Below, piece after piece: positions 3,913 through 11,309 of a DNA stretch of 11,309 nucleotides; within the stretch, counting starts at the first letter, position 1, and each line of letters begins with the position of its first letter. The DNA comes from Frankiales bacterium (lineage in GTDB: Bacteria > Actinomycetota > Actinomycetes > Mycobacteriales > SCTD01): assembly GCA_025965755.1 (NCBI GenBank), contig JAOPWI010000200.1, forward strand, positions 1 to 11,309. Reading direction: 5' to 3'. The notes beneath the pieces were generated by a model, which saw only the letters and a program-made list of their open reading frames with translations, was not told where the DNA came from and ran no database searches. The position numbers and the translations under genes are program-made.

Positions 3913-6900
3913 CTAGACCCGGACCGTCAGGCTCTCGCCCAGGACGGTGAAGCTGACGAACAGCGTCGGCGGGTCGACGCTGCCGCTCAGCGAGACGCCG
4001 ACCAGGCTCTGCCAGCTGCCGAGCAGCGGCTTGTAGCGCACCGCTCCGGAGCCGGCGAACGCCACGTTCACCGTGGGAGGCCCGGAGCCGCCGGAGACGC
4101 TGACGCTGAAGCTGCCGGACGCCGTCACCCCGACCTCGACCAGGCCCAGGTCCAGGCTCGAGCTCGCCGGGCCGTACGCGAAGGCCGCCGTCAGGGAGTA
4201 GCTGCCTGCGGTGCTGAACGAGCCGGTGACGAGCAGGTAGCCCGGGATGCCGAACAGGTCGCGCACCCCGACGGCGAAGCTCAGCGTCGCCGGCCCCCGC
4301 ACCGACGCGGAGAACGCGACGTGCGCGGTGACCGAGCCGAGGACGCTGGCCAGCCGGCCGCCCACGACGAGGTCGGCGCTGAAGGCCGCGTAGCCGTCGG
4401 AGCTCAGCGCGACGTGCACCGACGCCGTCGCCAGGTTCGGCACGTCGAGGGTGGCCGTCGCCAGCAGGCCGGCCCGGTAGAGGCACGTTGCGGCGCAGCT
4501 CGCCGGTGCCAGCGGGGTGCCGGCGGCCGTCGCGGTCCCCGGGTCCGCGTTCCGCGGGGCGACGTCGCGGTAGAGGGCGAAGCGGCCGCTGCCCATCGGG
4601 TAGTCGCCGACCGTGAGCTGCGCGGAACCCACCAGGCGGAACAGCGTGCCGTAGTGGGCCGTGCGGCTCAGCTGGCCCGACAGCGCGACGTCCACGACGC
4701 CGGGAACGCGGGCGGATGCGGAGGCCTCGACGGTGAGCTCGCCGCCGGACCGTTCGACCGCGAACTGGACGGTCGGCAGCACGAAGCCGGAGATGACGGC
4801 GGAGCCACTGCCGGTGAGGGCGAAGTCGCCGTCGCTGGAGAAGCTGCCGGCGACCTGGATGCCGCCCGCGACCTCGCCGAGGCCCAGGTGCAGGTCGGCG
4901 GACAGGTCGGCCCAGGTGGTGCCGCCGAGGCGACCGACGACGACGTCGGCGGCTGCGGTGAAGCCGGCCAGGCTCACCTGTACGTCGGTGGCGGCGAAGC
5001 GGAAGTCACCGGGCGCGGCGTCGCGCGGAGTCCCCTCCCGGTCGAGGATCTGCAGCGGCTCGGCGCTGTCCGCGCCGGGAGCGCGGTAGGCGACGGCACC
5101 GGCCAGCGTCGCCGAGAAGACCCCCGGGACGTCGACGGTCGCGGACAGGCTCAGCCCGGTCGGGCCGATCCGGCCGGTCGCTGCGGCCAGGGTGCGCCCG
5201 TCCGCCACCGCGGAGCCGTCGAAGGTGATGTCGGGCGCCTCCCCGGTGCGCAGCAGCACGTCGAACGTCCCGCGCAGGGCGAGGCTGCCGCCGGCCACCT
5301 GAAGCGGCGCGTTCAGCCGGATGCTGGCCCGGGCCTCGTCGAAGCGGCCGTTGGCGATCCGGAAGGCGAACTCGGCCTGCTGCGGGTTGCCCAGGATGTC
5401 GAGGTCGAGCGAGGCGCGCGCGGAGACGCTGGTGCCCTCGGCGTGGAAGTCGACCGCCAGCTCGTTGACCTGGAAGCCGCCGAGGTCCGGGGTCCTGAAG
5501 CGGCCGCTCACGTCCAGCACCCGCCGTCCGGCGGTGAGGGTGAACTCGCCCTCCACCTCCGCGGTGACGCCGAACGCCTGTACGGCTCCCTCGAGCTGCA
5601 CGGTGACGCCGTCGCTGACCTTCTCCAGCCGCAGGTGCGTGCGGTCGACGGTCAGCGGGCCGAGGGCGAACGCGCCCACGTCGATGTCGGCCTTCACCGT
5701 CAGCGGGGACGTGGTGAGCGTGAGGTCGGCGGACACGGGAACGGCCGCGACCGACCCGTCGAAGTGGATGGTGAGACCCGCCGGGTAGCGGTAGCGGCCG
5801 ACGCTGCAGCCGGTCGGCGCGATGACGAGCCGGGCGGAGTTGGCGGTCACCAGGCCCAGGCGGGCGAGGTCGAGGACGGCGGTGGTGCTCGCGCCGCTGC
5901 CGAGCTCGATGGCGAAGCACGGGTTGGCGAGGTCGATGTTGGCCACCAGCGTCACCGGTGTGCCGGGGACCAGGCCGATCGGGTCGGCGATGCCCGGTGG
6001 CAGCTCGACGCTGCCGGCGAAGCCCAGGCTGGGCGTCGGGATGCCGGTGCCGAAGACGATGCCGATGGCCACCGTCAGGTCGTGCACGACGAGCCCGGAA
6101 ACGCCGAAGGCGTCCCGCCAGCCGGTCGCCGAGGTCAGCGACAGCTCGCCGCGCAGGGTCTGCGAGGACGGGGCGTAGGTGGCGGTCAGCGCCAGCTCGA
6201 GCGCCTGCGGCTCGGTGGACCCCTCGGCGGCCGCGACGAGCAGCCGGGTCGGGGCCGACAGCCCGACGGTGACGGCTCCGGCCTGCAGCGCGAGGCGGAT
6301 CTCGACGCTGTCCAGGCTGAGGTCGCCCGCCCCGGTGCTGACCAGGTCGACCCGCGGGAAGGTGAAGCGCGCGGTCAGGTCGGCGGACGTGCCGCCGAGC
6401 ACCAGCGTGCCGGAGAGGTACGCCGGCTGCAGGTCGTCGCGCCCGACCGCGTCGGCGAACCACGACGGCGCCCCGACCCGGCCGAACAGCCGGAGCTGGT
6501 TGGCGCGCAGCCGCTCGGTCCTGCCGCCGAAGGTGATCGTCGTGTCGTACGACGACAGGCGCAGGCCCGCGTCGCTGACCGTCGGCGCACCCGGGAACGG
6601 CGTCCAGGCGCCGACGTTGAAGGCGACCAGGTAGCCGGCCGTACCGAAGCGGACGAGCGCCGACACGGGCGTGCCGTTGAGGGTGGCGTCGCCGGCCACC
6701 TCGACCCGCAGCACCCGGGCGCCGGCCGCGGCCGGACGACCCTCGACCGGGCCGGTGGTCGGCGCCGGGCCGTAGTCGAGCGAGAACCGGGTCCGACCGA
6801 TGTCCACGCCGCCGGGCAGCCGGATCGCGCCGAGCGTCTGCGTGCGCAGCGCGACCGTCTTGCCGGCGGTGTCCACCGTGCCGGTCAGGCTGGCCCGCAC

Positions 6901-9900
6901 GGTGCTGGCGCCCGCGGTCACGGCGACGGTGCCCGCGACGGTGAGCACGGCGGCGCACCCCGGGCCGGCCGCGCCCGCGGCGGGGCAGGTGCCGGTGATG
7001 CCCAGGACCAGCGCGGTCAGCTGCACCTCGGAGATGCCGGGAAGCGACGCGGCGGTGACGCCGACGGTCAGGCCGAAGGCGGTGCCGGCGGCCGACCGGG
7101 ACAGCGTCCCGGACAGCGTCGCGCCGCCGAGCGTCAGGCCCGGGACGAGGTCCACGTCGGCGGCGGTTCCGCGGACCGCGAGCGACCAGGTGCGCGGGTC
7201 GGTGAAGGAGAACGCGACGCTCCCGTGCAGCACCGCGGTGCCGGGCGTGAGGACGGTCAGGCTGCCCGAGCCGCTGAACCGGCTGCCCGACCAGTCGAGG
7301 ACGGCCGTGGCCAGCGTGACGCCGCGGCCGAGCTCGACCGGGCCGGCCAGCGTGCCGCGGGCGGTCACCACGGCCGGTCCGCCGGCGGCCCGGTCGACGG
7401 TGCCGACCAGGTCCAGCCCGCTGCCGGCGAACCGGATCAGCCCGGTGGTGGAGACGCGGAGCGCGAGCGCGCCGTCGGTCCCGTACGCCCCGCTGAGCGA
7501 GAGCGTCGGCGCGCCCTCCGGCGGGACCGGCAGGCCCTCCGCGTCCTCGGCGGTGGAGGTCCCGTCGGTGGCGTCGTACGCCACCATGGCCAGCGCGACG
7601 GACGGCACGCCGCCGTCGGTGCCGAGAGTGAGCGTCGCGCCGGCCCGCCAGGCGCCGGGCAGCTGCAGCACTCCCGGCAGCGGCAGGTCGCCGGCGGTCA
7701 GGGTCCCGGAGATCGTGCGCGGGGCCGCCGGCGCGCCGGGCACGGGGAAGCCGACGGTGAGCGAGCCGCTCAGCGGCAGCACCACGCCGGACAGCGCCGG
7801 GTCGCCCGGGAAGGACAGCTGGCCGGCCGAAAGCGTCAGCGCCCGGGCGTCCGCGGACGCGCTGAGCGAGGCGATCTGCAGCCGGCCGAACAGCGTCGCC
7901 GACCCTTCCAGGCTGACGGTCGTGGCGTGGGTGCACGGGCCGGGGGTGACCGTGCCGCTGGTCACCTGCAGGACGATCCCGCCGCCGAGGTCGAAGCCCT
8001 GCAGCGAGCGCACGGCGTTCGCCAGGCCGCAGAGCAGGGTGGGCGGCGCGCCTGGCCCGTACGCGACCGTGATGGTGCGCGAGCCGGTGCGGCCCTGCCC
8101 GTCGGTCGCCGTCAGGGTGAACGCGCTGGCGCCCGAGCTGCCGTCCGCCGGGGCGGTGACGGTCAGCACGGGGCCGCTGGAGGTCGAGCCGGCCAGTCCG
8201 GAGCCCCGGGTCCAGGCGAAGGTGAACGGGCCGTTGCCGGCGGCCGCGCCGCGCACGACGAGCGGCGTGCCGAGCAGGACGGTGCCGACGTCGTTGACGA
8301 GGTCGGTGCTGACCTCGGGGCCGGCGGCGGGCGACACGACCAGCCCGGTCCCGGCCGACCGCGCGGTGAGCGTGGCGCCCAGGGCGCTCACCCCCACCTG
8401 CAGGACGAGCGAGCGGCCCACGTCCGCGGCCACCGGCGTGTAGGTGAGGCCGCTCGCCCGCACGTCGCAGTCCGGTCCGAGGCAGCTCAGCCAGGACGGG
8501 GCCAGCGTCGCGCCAGGCTCGCTGTAGGTGCCCGGCGTGCCGGTGAGGAGCAGCCCGACGACCGGCGCCTGGGTGCCGGTCAGGCCGGTCGTCGGCGCGG
8601 TGAGCTGGGCCAGCGTCGCGGCGGCGACCGTCACGAGCGGGCTGTAGGCGGTGGCCGTGCTGGTCGGGTCGGCGGCGACCGCGACGGTGTCGCGCAGCCG
8701 CAGGCTGGTGCCGGCGTCGGCCGGGGTGACCGGGTAGTTCCCCGTCACCGGCGCCCCGCCGGCCACGAGGTCGACGCAGGTCGACGGCGCGTCCAGGTCG
8801 CAGCGCTGCCACACCGGGGTGTGCGGGCCGACGGCCGGGAACGCCGCCCAGACGCCGGCCGTGCCGGACAGCACGCTGCCGGGGCGCACGCCGGTCGTGG
8901 GGGCGACCGACGGGTCGGTCAGCAGCGCCGGAGCGGGTGCCGCCAGCGACACCGGGTTGGTCACGGCGATGCGGTAGTCGTGCAGGGTCCCGGCGCCGGG
9001 GAACGTGACGGCGCCGTCGCTGACGAACAGCAGCCGCCCGGCGGCGAAGTCCGCCGCGTCGACGGTGTGGTCCAGCCCGCCGCGGCCCGGCGTGCCGGTC
9101 ACGTCCACGCAGCCGGCCGGGGTCGTTGCCGGGTCGGCGTCGAGCAGGGTCGCGCCCGTGCCCGTGCAGCGCACCCAGCGACCGCCGACGGTCACCTGCG
9201 GCACGTACGTCGCGGGCACGCCGGTGACGACGCTGCCGGGGCCGCTGATGACGCCGTCGACGTACGCCGGGGCGGTGGGCGGCGGCACACCGGGCGCGAC
9301 CAGGACGGGTGTGCCCCCGCTGACGAGGACCAGGACGGCGGTGCCGGTCAGGGCGCCGGACGTCGCGGTGACCCGCACGGTCGGCTGCGTGCCGACGTCG
9401 GCGAGGGTCAGCGGGTACGACGGGTCGGTCGCGCCCGCGATGCTGGTGCAGGTGGGTGTGCAGCGCAGCCACTGGTGGGCCAGCGTGCTCGTGACCGACT
9501 GACCCGCGCGGGCCGTGCCCGTGACGTCGGCGGTGACGACGGTCCCGGGACGGGGCGGCGCGCTGCTCGTCACGTCGCCGGTGACCGTGAGCCCGACGGA
9601 CTCGACGGTGCCGGCACTGCGCGTGGTGGCCGCGGACAGCCCGGCGACGACGGCGGTCGTCGCGGTGACCGCCAGCTGGCTGCCGTCGTCGGCTGCGGTC
9701 ACGGCGTAGCTGCTGCCGGTCGCCCCCTGGATGAGCGCGCAGCCGGTGAAGGAGGTGGCGCCCGCCGCGCAGCGCAGCCAGCGGTAGGCCGTCGGTGCGG
9801 GCGTCCCGGCGGTCACGACCACCGGGGCGGTGGCGGTCAGCACCGCGGTGGCCGGCACGGTCTGCGCCGAGGAGGTGACGTAGACCGGCGAGGCGCCCGC

Positions 9901-11309
9901 GGTGGGCAGGTAGGACACGACCGGGTCGGTGGCGACGTACGGGTCGCCGACGAACGTCCCGCCGGTGGCCTCGGCCGCCGTCTCGGCGCTCGTGTACGTG
10001 CTGTTGCCGTTGGCGAGGCTGTTCGTGGCCGAGGCGACCGGCCACAGGCGGCGGCCCGCGTCGGCGTTGACGGGCAGGTAGTCCCTGCCGCCCGTGCCGG
10101 TGCCGGTGCGCGAGCTGGTCGGGGTCGCCCGGCACGCGTCCAGAGTCTGCAGCGGCAGGCACGACCACCACTGGTACGACGTCGCCGAGACGGTCAGCAG
10201 CGCCTCGAGGGCGTCGTCGGCCGGGGCGTTGCCCCAGCCGGGGCCGGACGCCCGGAGCAGGTGCTGCCCACCGGCCCCGCCCGGCTGCGGTGCCGTGAGG
10301 ACCTGCTGCACGGTCGGGGCGGCCGGCGTGGAGGCGTACGGCTTCGGCGGCTGGATGGTGCCCAGGGCGTAGCTCACCGAGATGGTGCCGCCGGACCTGA
10401 ACAGGACCGCCACCCTCAGCGGACGGCCGACGCTCCACACCGGGAGCGCCCGCACCGGCGCGTCGGACGAGGTGGACACGTCGACGCCGTCGACCGTGTA
10501 GACGATGAAGTCGGTAGAGAGGGCGGCAGCCGGGGCGACGGGGCAGACGAACGTCGTCGCGACCGGGCCCGTCACCGTCTCCGGCTGGAAGAGCGTCCCC
10601 GTGCCGTCCAGGTAGGGCATGACCCAGCCGGCGACCGGCTGCCCGTCGCGGCCGAAGTTGAAGCGGCGGTCCAGGCACGGGTAGGTCGTCAGCGCGCTGG
10701 CGCGCAGGTTGCCGCCCGTCGACCGGGGCTCGGTCATCCGCGGCCGGGATCCGAGGAGGGGCCCGGCCCCCACCCCGGCCCCCACCCCGGTCGCCAGCAT
10801 CGACGCGACCCGGAGCCCGCGGGCCCCGGCCGCCGGCACCGGCCGGCCGTCCCAGCCGGTGCTCGTCGACGCGGCGGGCGCGACGGCCGGGTCGACGACC
10901 ACGCTGGTGCGCCCGAGGGTGCGGAAGCGCCCGTCGGTGGCGATGACCTCGAAGTGCAGGCGTACGGCGTGCTTCACGGCCGGAACGGTGAGCTCGGCGA
11001 CCTTGCCGGTGCCGGTGAGCCGTACCTGCGGCACGCCGCGCGCGATGAGCTGCCGCCAGCGGAAGGTGGGCGTGACGGCGCCGGTGACGTCGGCGACGAG
11101 CGACACCGTGGCGGCGGCCTGGCCGGCCCCGGCGGAGGCGACCCGGGCCGGAACGGCGGTGCCGGTCACGGTGAGCGGCGGCAGGAACCGCGCCTCGCTG
11201 GTCAGCTCGCGCCGGACCGCCGGCCGGCCGGGGACGAGGTCCGGGCTCACCAGGACGGCCCGCAGCGGGAAGGCGGTCGTGCCGGCCCGGTCGCGGCGCA
11301 CGCCGACGG
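3913..11309 (-). CDS. Giant multi-domain all-beta protein, probably exported (5' end outside window)
   Basis: The frame is open from the right edge to TAG 3915-3913. A GTG at 11301 is in frame, but it has no visible ribosome binding site or signal peptide after it, so the true start is probably upstream; residue numbers here count from that GTG (2462 residues). Order: PKD/REJ-like domain about 70-137 (FRWRQ, AELTVPAV, LHFEVIATDGRF); a Gly-rich linker; an unassigned domain about 205-316 with Cys209 and Cys253; six Ig-like modules about 366-990; a PKD-like domain about 1000-1081 (FTFAW, FTLTATDGQGRTGSRTITV); then about 1370 residues of alternating hydrophobic/polar beta strands. All 22 Cys form 11 close pairs. 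There is no LPxTG, no C-terminal transmembrane helix and no enzymatic motif. Overlapping Arg/Pro-rich frames are shadows. A secreted adhesin, an envelope-associated structural protein or a lipid-groove protein are all possible. The domain calls are from pattern recognition. Confidence 0.85.
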   Translation of the reverse strand, partial: VGVRRDRAGTTAFPLRAVLVSPDLVPGRPAVRRELTSEARFLPPLTVTGTAVPARVASAGAGQAAATVSLVADVTGAVTPTFRWRQLIARGVPQVRLTGTGKVAELTVPAVKHAVRLHFEVIATDGRFRTLGRTSVVVDPAVAPAASTSTGWDGRPVPAAGARGLRVASMLATGVGAGVGAGPLLGSRPRMTEPRSTGGNLRASALTTYPCLDRRFNFGRDGQPVAGWVMPYLDGTGTLFQPETVTGPVATTFVCPVAPAAALSTDFIVYTVDGVDVSTSSDAPVRALPVWSVGRPLRVAVLFRSGGTISVSYALGTIQPPKPYASTPAAPTVQQVLTAPQPGGAGGQHLLRASGPGWGNAPADDALEALLTVSATSYQWWSCLPLQTLDACRATPTSSRTGTGTGGRDYLPVNADAGRRLWPVASATNSLANGNSTYTSAETAAEATGGTFVGDPYVATDPVVSYLPTAGASPVYVTSSAQTVPATAVLTATAPVVVTAGTPAPTAYRWLRCAAGATSFTGCALIQGATGSSYAVTAADDGSQLAVTATTAVVAGLSAATTRSAGTVESVGLTVTGDVTSSAPPRPGTVVTADVTGTARAGQSVTSTLAHQWLRCTPTCTSIAGATDPSYPLTLADVGTQPTVRVTATSGALTGTAVLVLVSGGTPVLVAPGVPPPTAPAYVDGVISGPGSVVTGVPATYVPQVTVGGRWVRCTGTGATLLDADPATTPAGCVDVTGTPGRGGLDHTVDAADFAAGRLLFVSDGAVTFPGAGTLHDYRIAVTNPVSLAAPAPALLTDPSVAPTTGVRPGSVLSGTAGVWAAFPAVGPHTPVWQRCDLDAPSTCVDLVAGGAPVTGNYPVTPADAGTSLRLRDTVAVAADPTSTATAYSPLVTVAAATLAQLTAPTTGLTGTQAPVVGLLLTGTPGTYSEPGATLAPSWLSCLGPDCDVRASGLTYTPVAADVGRSLVLQVGVSALGATLTARSAGTGLVVSPAAGPEVSTDLVNDVGTVLLGTPLVVRGAAAGNGPFTFAWTRGSGLAGSTSSGPVLTVTAPADGSSGASAFTLTATDGQGRTGSRTITVAYGPGAPPTLLCGLANAVRSLQGFDLGGGIVLQVTSGTVTPGPCTHATTVSLEGSATLFGRLQIASLSASADARALTLSAGQLSFPGDPALSGVVLPLSGSLTVGFPVPGAPAAPRTISGTLTAGDLPLPGVLQLPGAWRAGATLTLGTDGGVPSVALAMVAYDATDGTSTAEDAEGLPVPPEGAPTLSLSGAYGTDGALALRVSTTGLIRFAGSGLDLVGTVDRAAGGPAVVTARGTLAGPVELGRGVTLATAVLDWSGSRFSGSGSLTVLTPGTAVLHGSVAFSFTDPRTWSLAVRGTAADVDLVPGLTLGGATLSGTLSRSAAGTAFGLTVGVTAASLPGISEVQLTALVLGITGTCPAAGAAGPGCAAVLTVAGTVAVTAGASTVRASLTGTVDTAGKTVALRTQTLGAIRLPGGVDIGRTRFSLDYGPAPTTGPVEGRPAAAGARVLRVEVAGDATLNGTPVSALVRFGTAGYLVAFNVGAWTPFPGAPTVSDAGLRLSSYDTTITFGGRTERLRANQLRLFGRVGAPSWFADAVGRDDLQPAYLSGTLVLGGTSADLTARFTFPRVDLVSTGAGDLSLDSVEIRLALQAGAVTVGLSAPTRLLVAAAEGSTEPQALELALTATYAPSSQTLRGELSLTSATGWRDAFGVSGLVVHDLTVAIGIVFGTGIPTPSLGFAGSVELPPGIADPIGLVPGTPVTLVANIDLANPCFAIELGSGASTTAVLDLARLGLVTANSARLVIAPTGCSVGRYRYPAGLTIHFDGSVAAVPVSADLTLTTSPLTVKADIDVGAFALGPLTVDRTHLRLEKVSDGVTVQLEGAVQAFGVTAEVEGEFTLTAGRRVLDVSGRFRTPDLGGFQVNELAVDFHAEGTSVSARASLDLDILGNPQQAEFAFRIANGRFDEARASIRLNAPLQVAGGSLALRGTFDVLLRTGEAPDITFDGSAVADGRTLAAATGRIGPTGLSLSATVDVPGVFSATLAGAVAYRAPGADSAEPLQILDREGTPRDAAPGDFRFAATDVQVSLAGFTAAADVVVGRLGGTTWADLSADLHLGLGEVAGGIQVAGSFSSDGDFALTGSGSAVISGFVLPTVQFAVERSGGELTVEASASARVPGVVDVALSGQLSRTAHYGTLFRLVGSAQLTVGDYPMGSGRFALYRDVAPRNADPGTATAAGTPLAPASCAATCLYRAGLLATATLDVPNLATASVHVALSSDGYAAFSADLVVGGRLASVLGSVTAHVAFSASVRGPATLSFAVGVRDLFGIPGYLLVTGSFSTAGSYSLTAAFAYGPASSSLDLGLVEVGVTASGSFSVSVSGGSGPPTVNVAFAGSGAVRYKPLLGSWQSLVGVSLSGSVDPPTLFVSFTVLGESLTVRV
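4882..7146 (-). repeat. Degenerate beta-repeat motif in the giant protein tail
   Basis: At protein level, a motif of the form (L/F)-(P/x)-G followed by alternating hydrophobic positions recurs. Examples are VPGLTLGGATLSG (from 1386), LPGISEVQLTALV (1420), LPGGVDIGRTRFSL (1495), FPGAPTVSDAGLRLS (1569), LGPLTVDRTHLRLE (1880), LGGFQVNELAVDF (1940) and LGGTTWADLSADL (2125). Weaker copies lie near 1657, 1733 and 1816. Gly-to-Gly spacing is 34, 75, 74, 86, 76, 83, 65 and 60 residues for neighbouring copies. The DNA is not visibly repeated, so the copies are old and divergent. Confidence 0.5.
8059..8304 (-). other. PKD-like domain of the giant protein
   Basis: Residues about 1000-1081 contain GPFTFAWTRGSG, a Ser-Gly-Pro-Val-Leu-Thr-Val strand, and FTLTATDGQGRTGSRTITV. 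This is the usual PKD pattern of central Trp and an ATDGxG turn before the last strand. It separates the Ig-like modules from the long beta tail. Confidence 0.6.
8332..10206 (-). repeat. Six Ig-like W-C-C modules of the giant protein
   Basis: Six modules share a W-x-x-C...C...Y-x(n)-D-x-G...V-T-A core. Cys pairs are 381/390, 511/521, 614/618, 712/731, 834/842 and 940/945. Clear copies include AYRWLRC, HQWLRC, GRWVRC, PVWQRC and PSWLSC, with AADDGSQLAVTAT, LADVGTQPTVRVTAT and AADVGRSLVLQV as the later signature. The first (YQWWSC) and fourth are most divergent. This kind of repeat is common in large secreted actinobacterial proteins. Each Cys pair is predicted to form a local disulfide. Confidence 0.7.
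10762..10790. repeat. 12-base tandem repeat, about 2.4 copies
   Basis: The unit CCCCGGCCCCCA is repeated perfectly across 10762-10790. On the minus strand it encodes Gly-Val-Gly-Ala-Gly-Val-Gly-Ala in a linker of the giant protein (residues about 172-180). The length in multiples of 12 keeps the frame if copy number changes. Confidence 0.75.

Noticed and set aside
6800..8443. Plus-strand open frame of 547 codons antisense to the giant gene
   Set aside because: Its Ser/Pro/Val/Arg-rich low-complexity translation mirrors the Thr/Gly/Leu/Val codons of the giant gene on the other strand; there is no ribosome binding site or recognisable domain.
8332..10206. Ig-like modules as a diversity-generating or phase-variable repeat array
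   Set aside because: The modules are highly divergent at DNA level and no reverse transcriptase, template repeat or recombinase is in the window.
5006..10678. A second very long minus-strand open frame of 1890 codons overlapping the giant gene
   Set aside because: Its translation is dominated by Arg, Pro, Gly, Ala and His with no domain pattern, while the overlapping giant frame has balanced composition, repeated domains and paired Cys. Long shadow frames are expected where GC is this high.
1..11309. CRISPR array, tRNA, rRNA, transposase, integrase, toxin-antitoxin or biosynthetic cluster genes
   Set aside because: No regularly spaced direct repeats, no cloverleaf or rRNA-like sequence, and no matching protein motifs were seen on either strand.

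Overview
The window is very GC-rich, with strong G/C bias at third codon positions, GTG starts, T-tract-free hairpins between genes and two probable leaderless genes. This fits a high-GC actinobacterium. The genus cannot be fixed from the sequence alone.

Layout: positions 3-3047 hold five plus-strand genes: the C-terminal end of an HrpB-type ATP-dependent helicase, a 54-residue disordered protein with a strong ribosome binding site, an alpha-methylacyl-CoA racemase-type CaiB/BaiF protein with its catalytic residues, a short-chain-dehydrogenase-like NAD(P)-binding protein, and a 71-residue CxxC protein. Positions 3052-11309 are all minus strand: a coiled-coil plus degenerate receiver protein, then a 234-base gap full of inverted repeats, then a giant repetitive protein (2462 residues visible, N-terminus outside the window). 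The two blocks converge with only 4 bases between stop codons.

The plus-strand genes look like individually expressed chromosomal housekeeping or accessory metabolism genes and not one pathway. The SDR-like gene and the 71-residue gene each have a TANNNT -10 box placed so that transcription would start at or next to the start codon. No transposase, integrase, CRISPR array, tRNA or rRNA was seen.

The most unusual object is the giant protein. Its N-terminal 40% is a PKD/REJ-like domain, an unassigned domain, six Ig-like modules with a W-x-x-C...C...Y...D-x-G signature, and a PKD-like domain. Its C-terminal ~1370 residues are an all-beta region with a motif recurring roughly every 60-86 residues. 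All 22 visible cysteines fall into 11 close sequence pairs, as expected for an exported, disulfide-bonded protein, but no sortase signal or C-terminal membrane anchor is present. I do not see a clearly assembled multi-gene novel system. The best candidates for something undescribed are this tail, the orphan pseudo-receiver beside it, and the structured gap between them.
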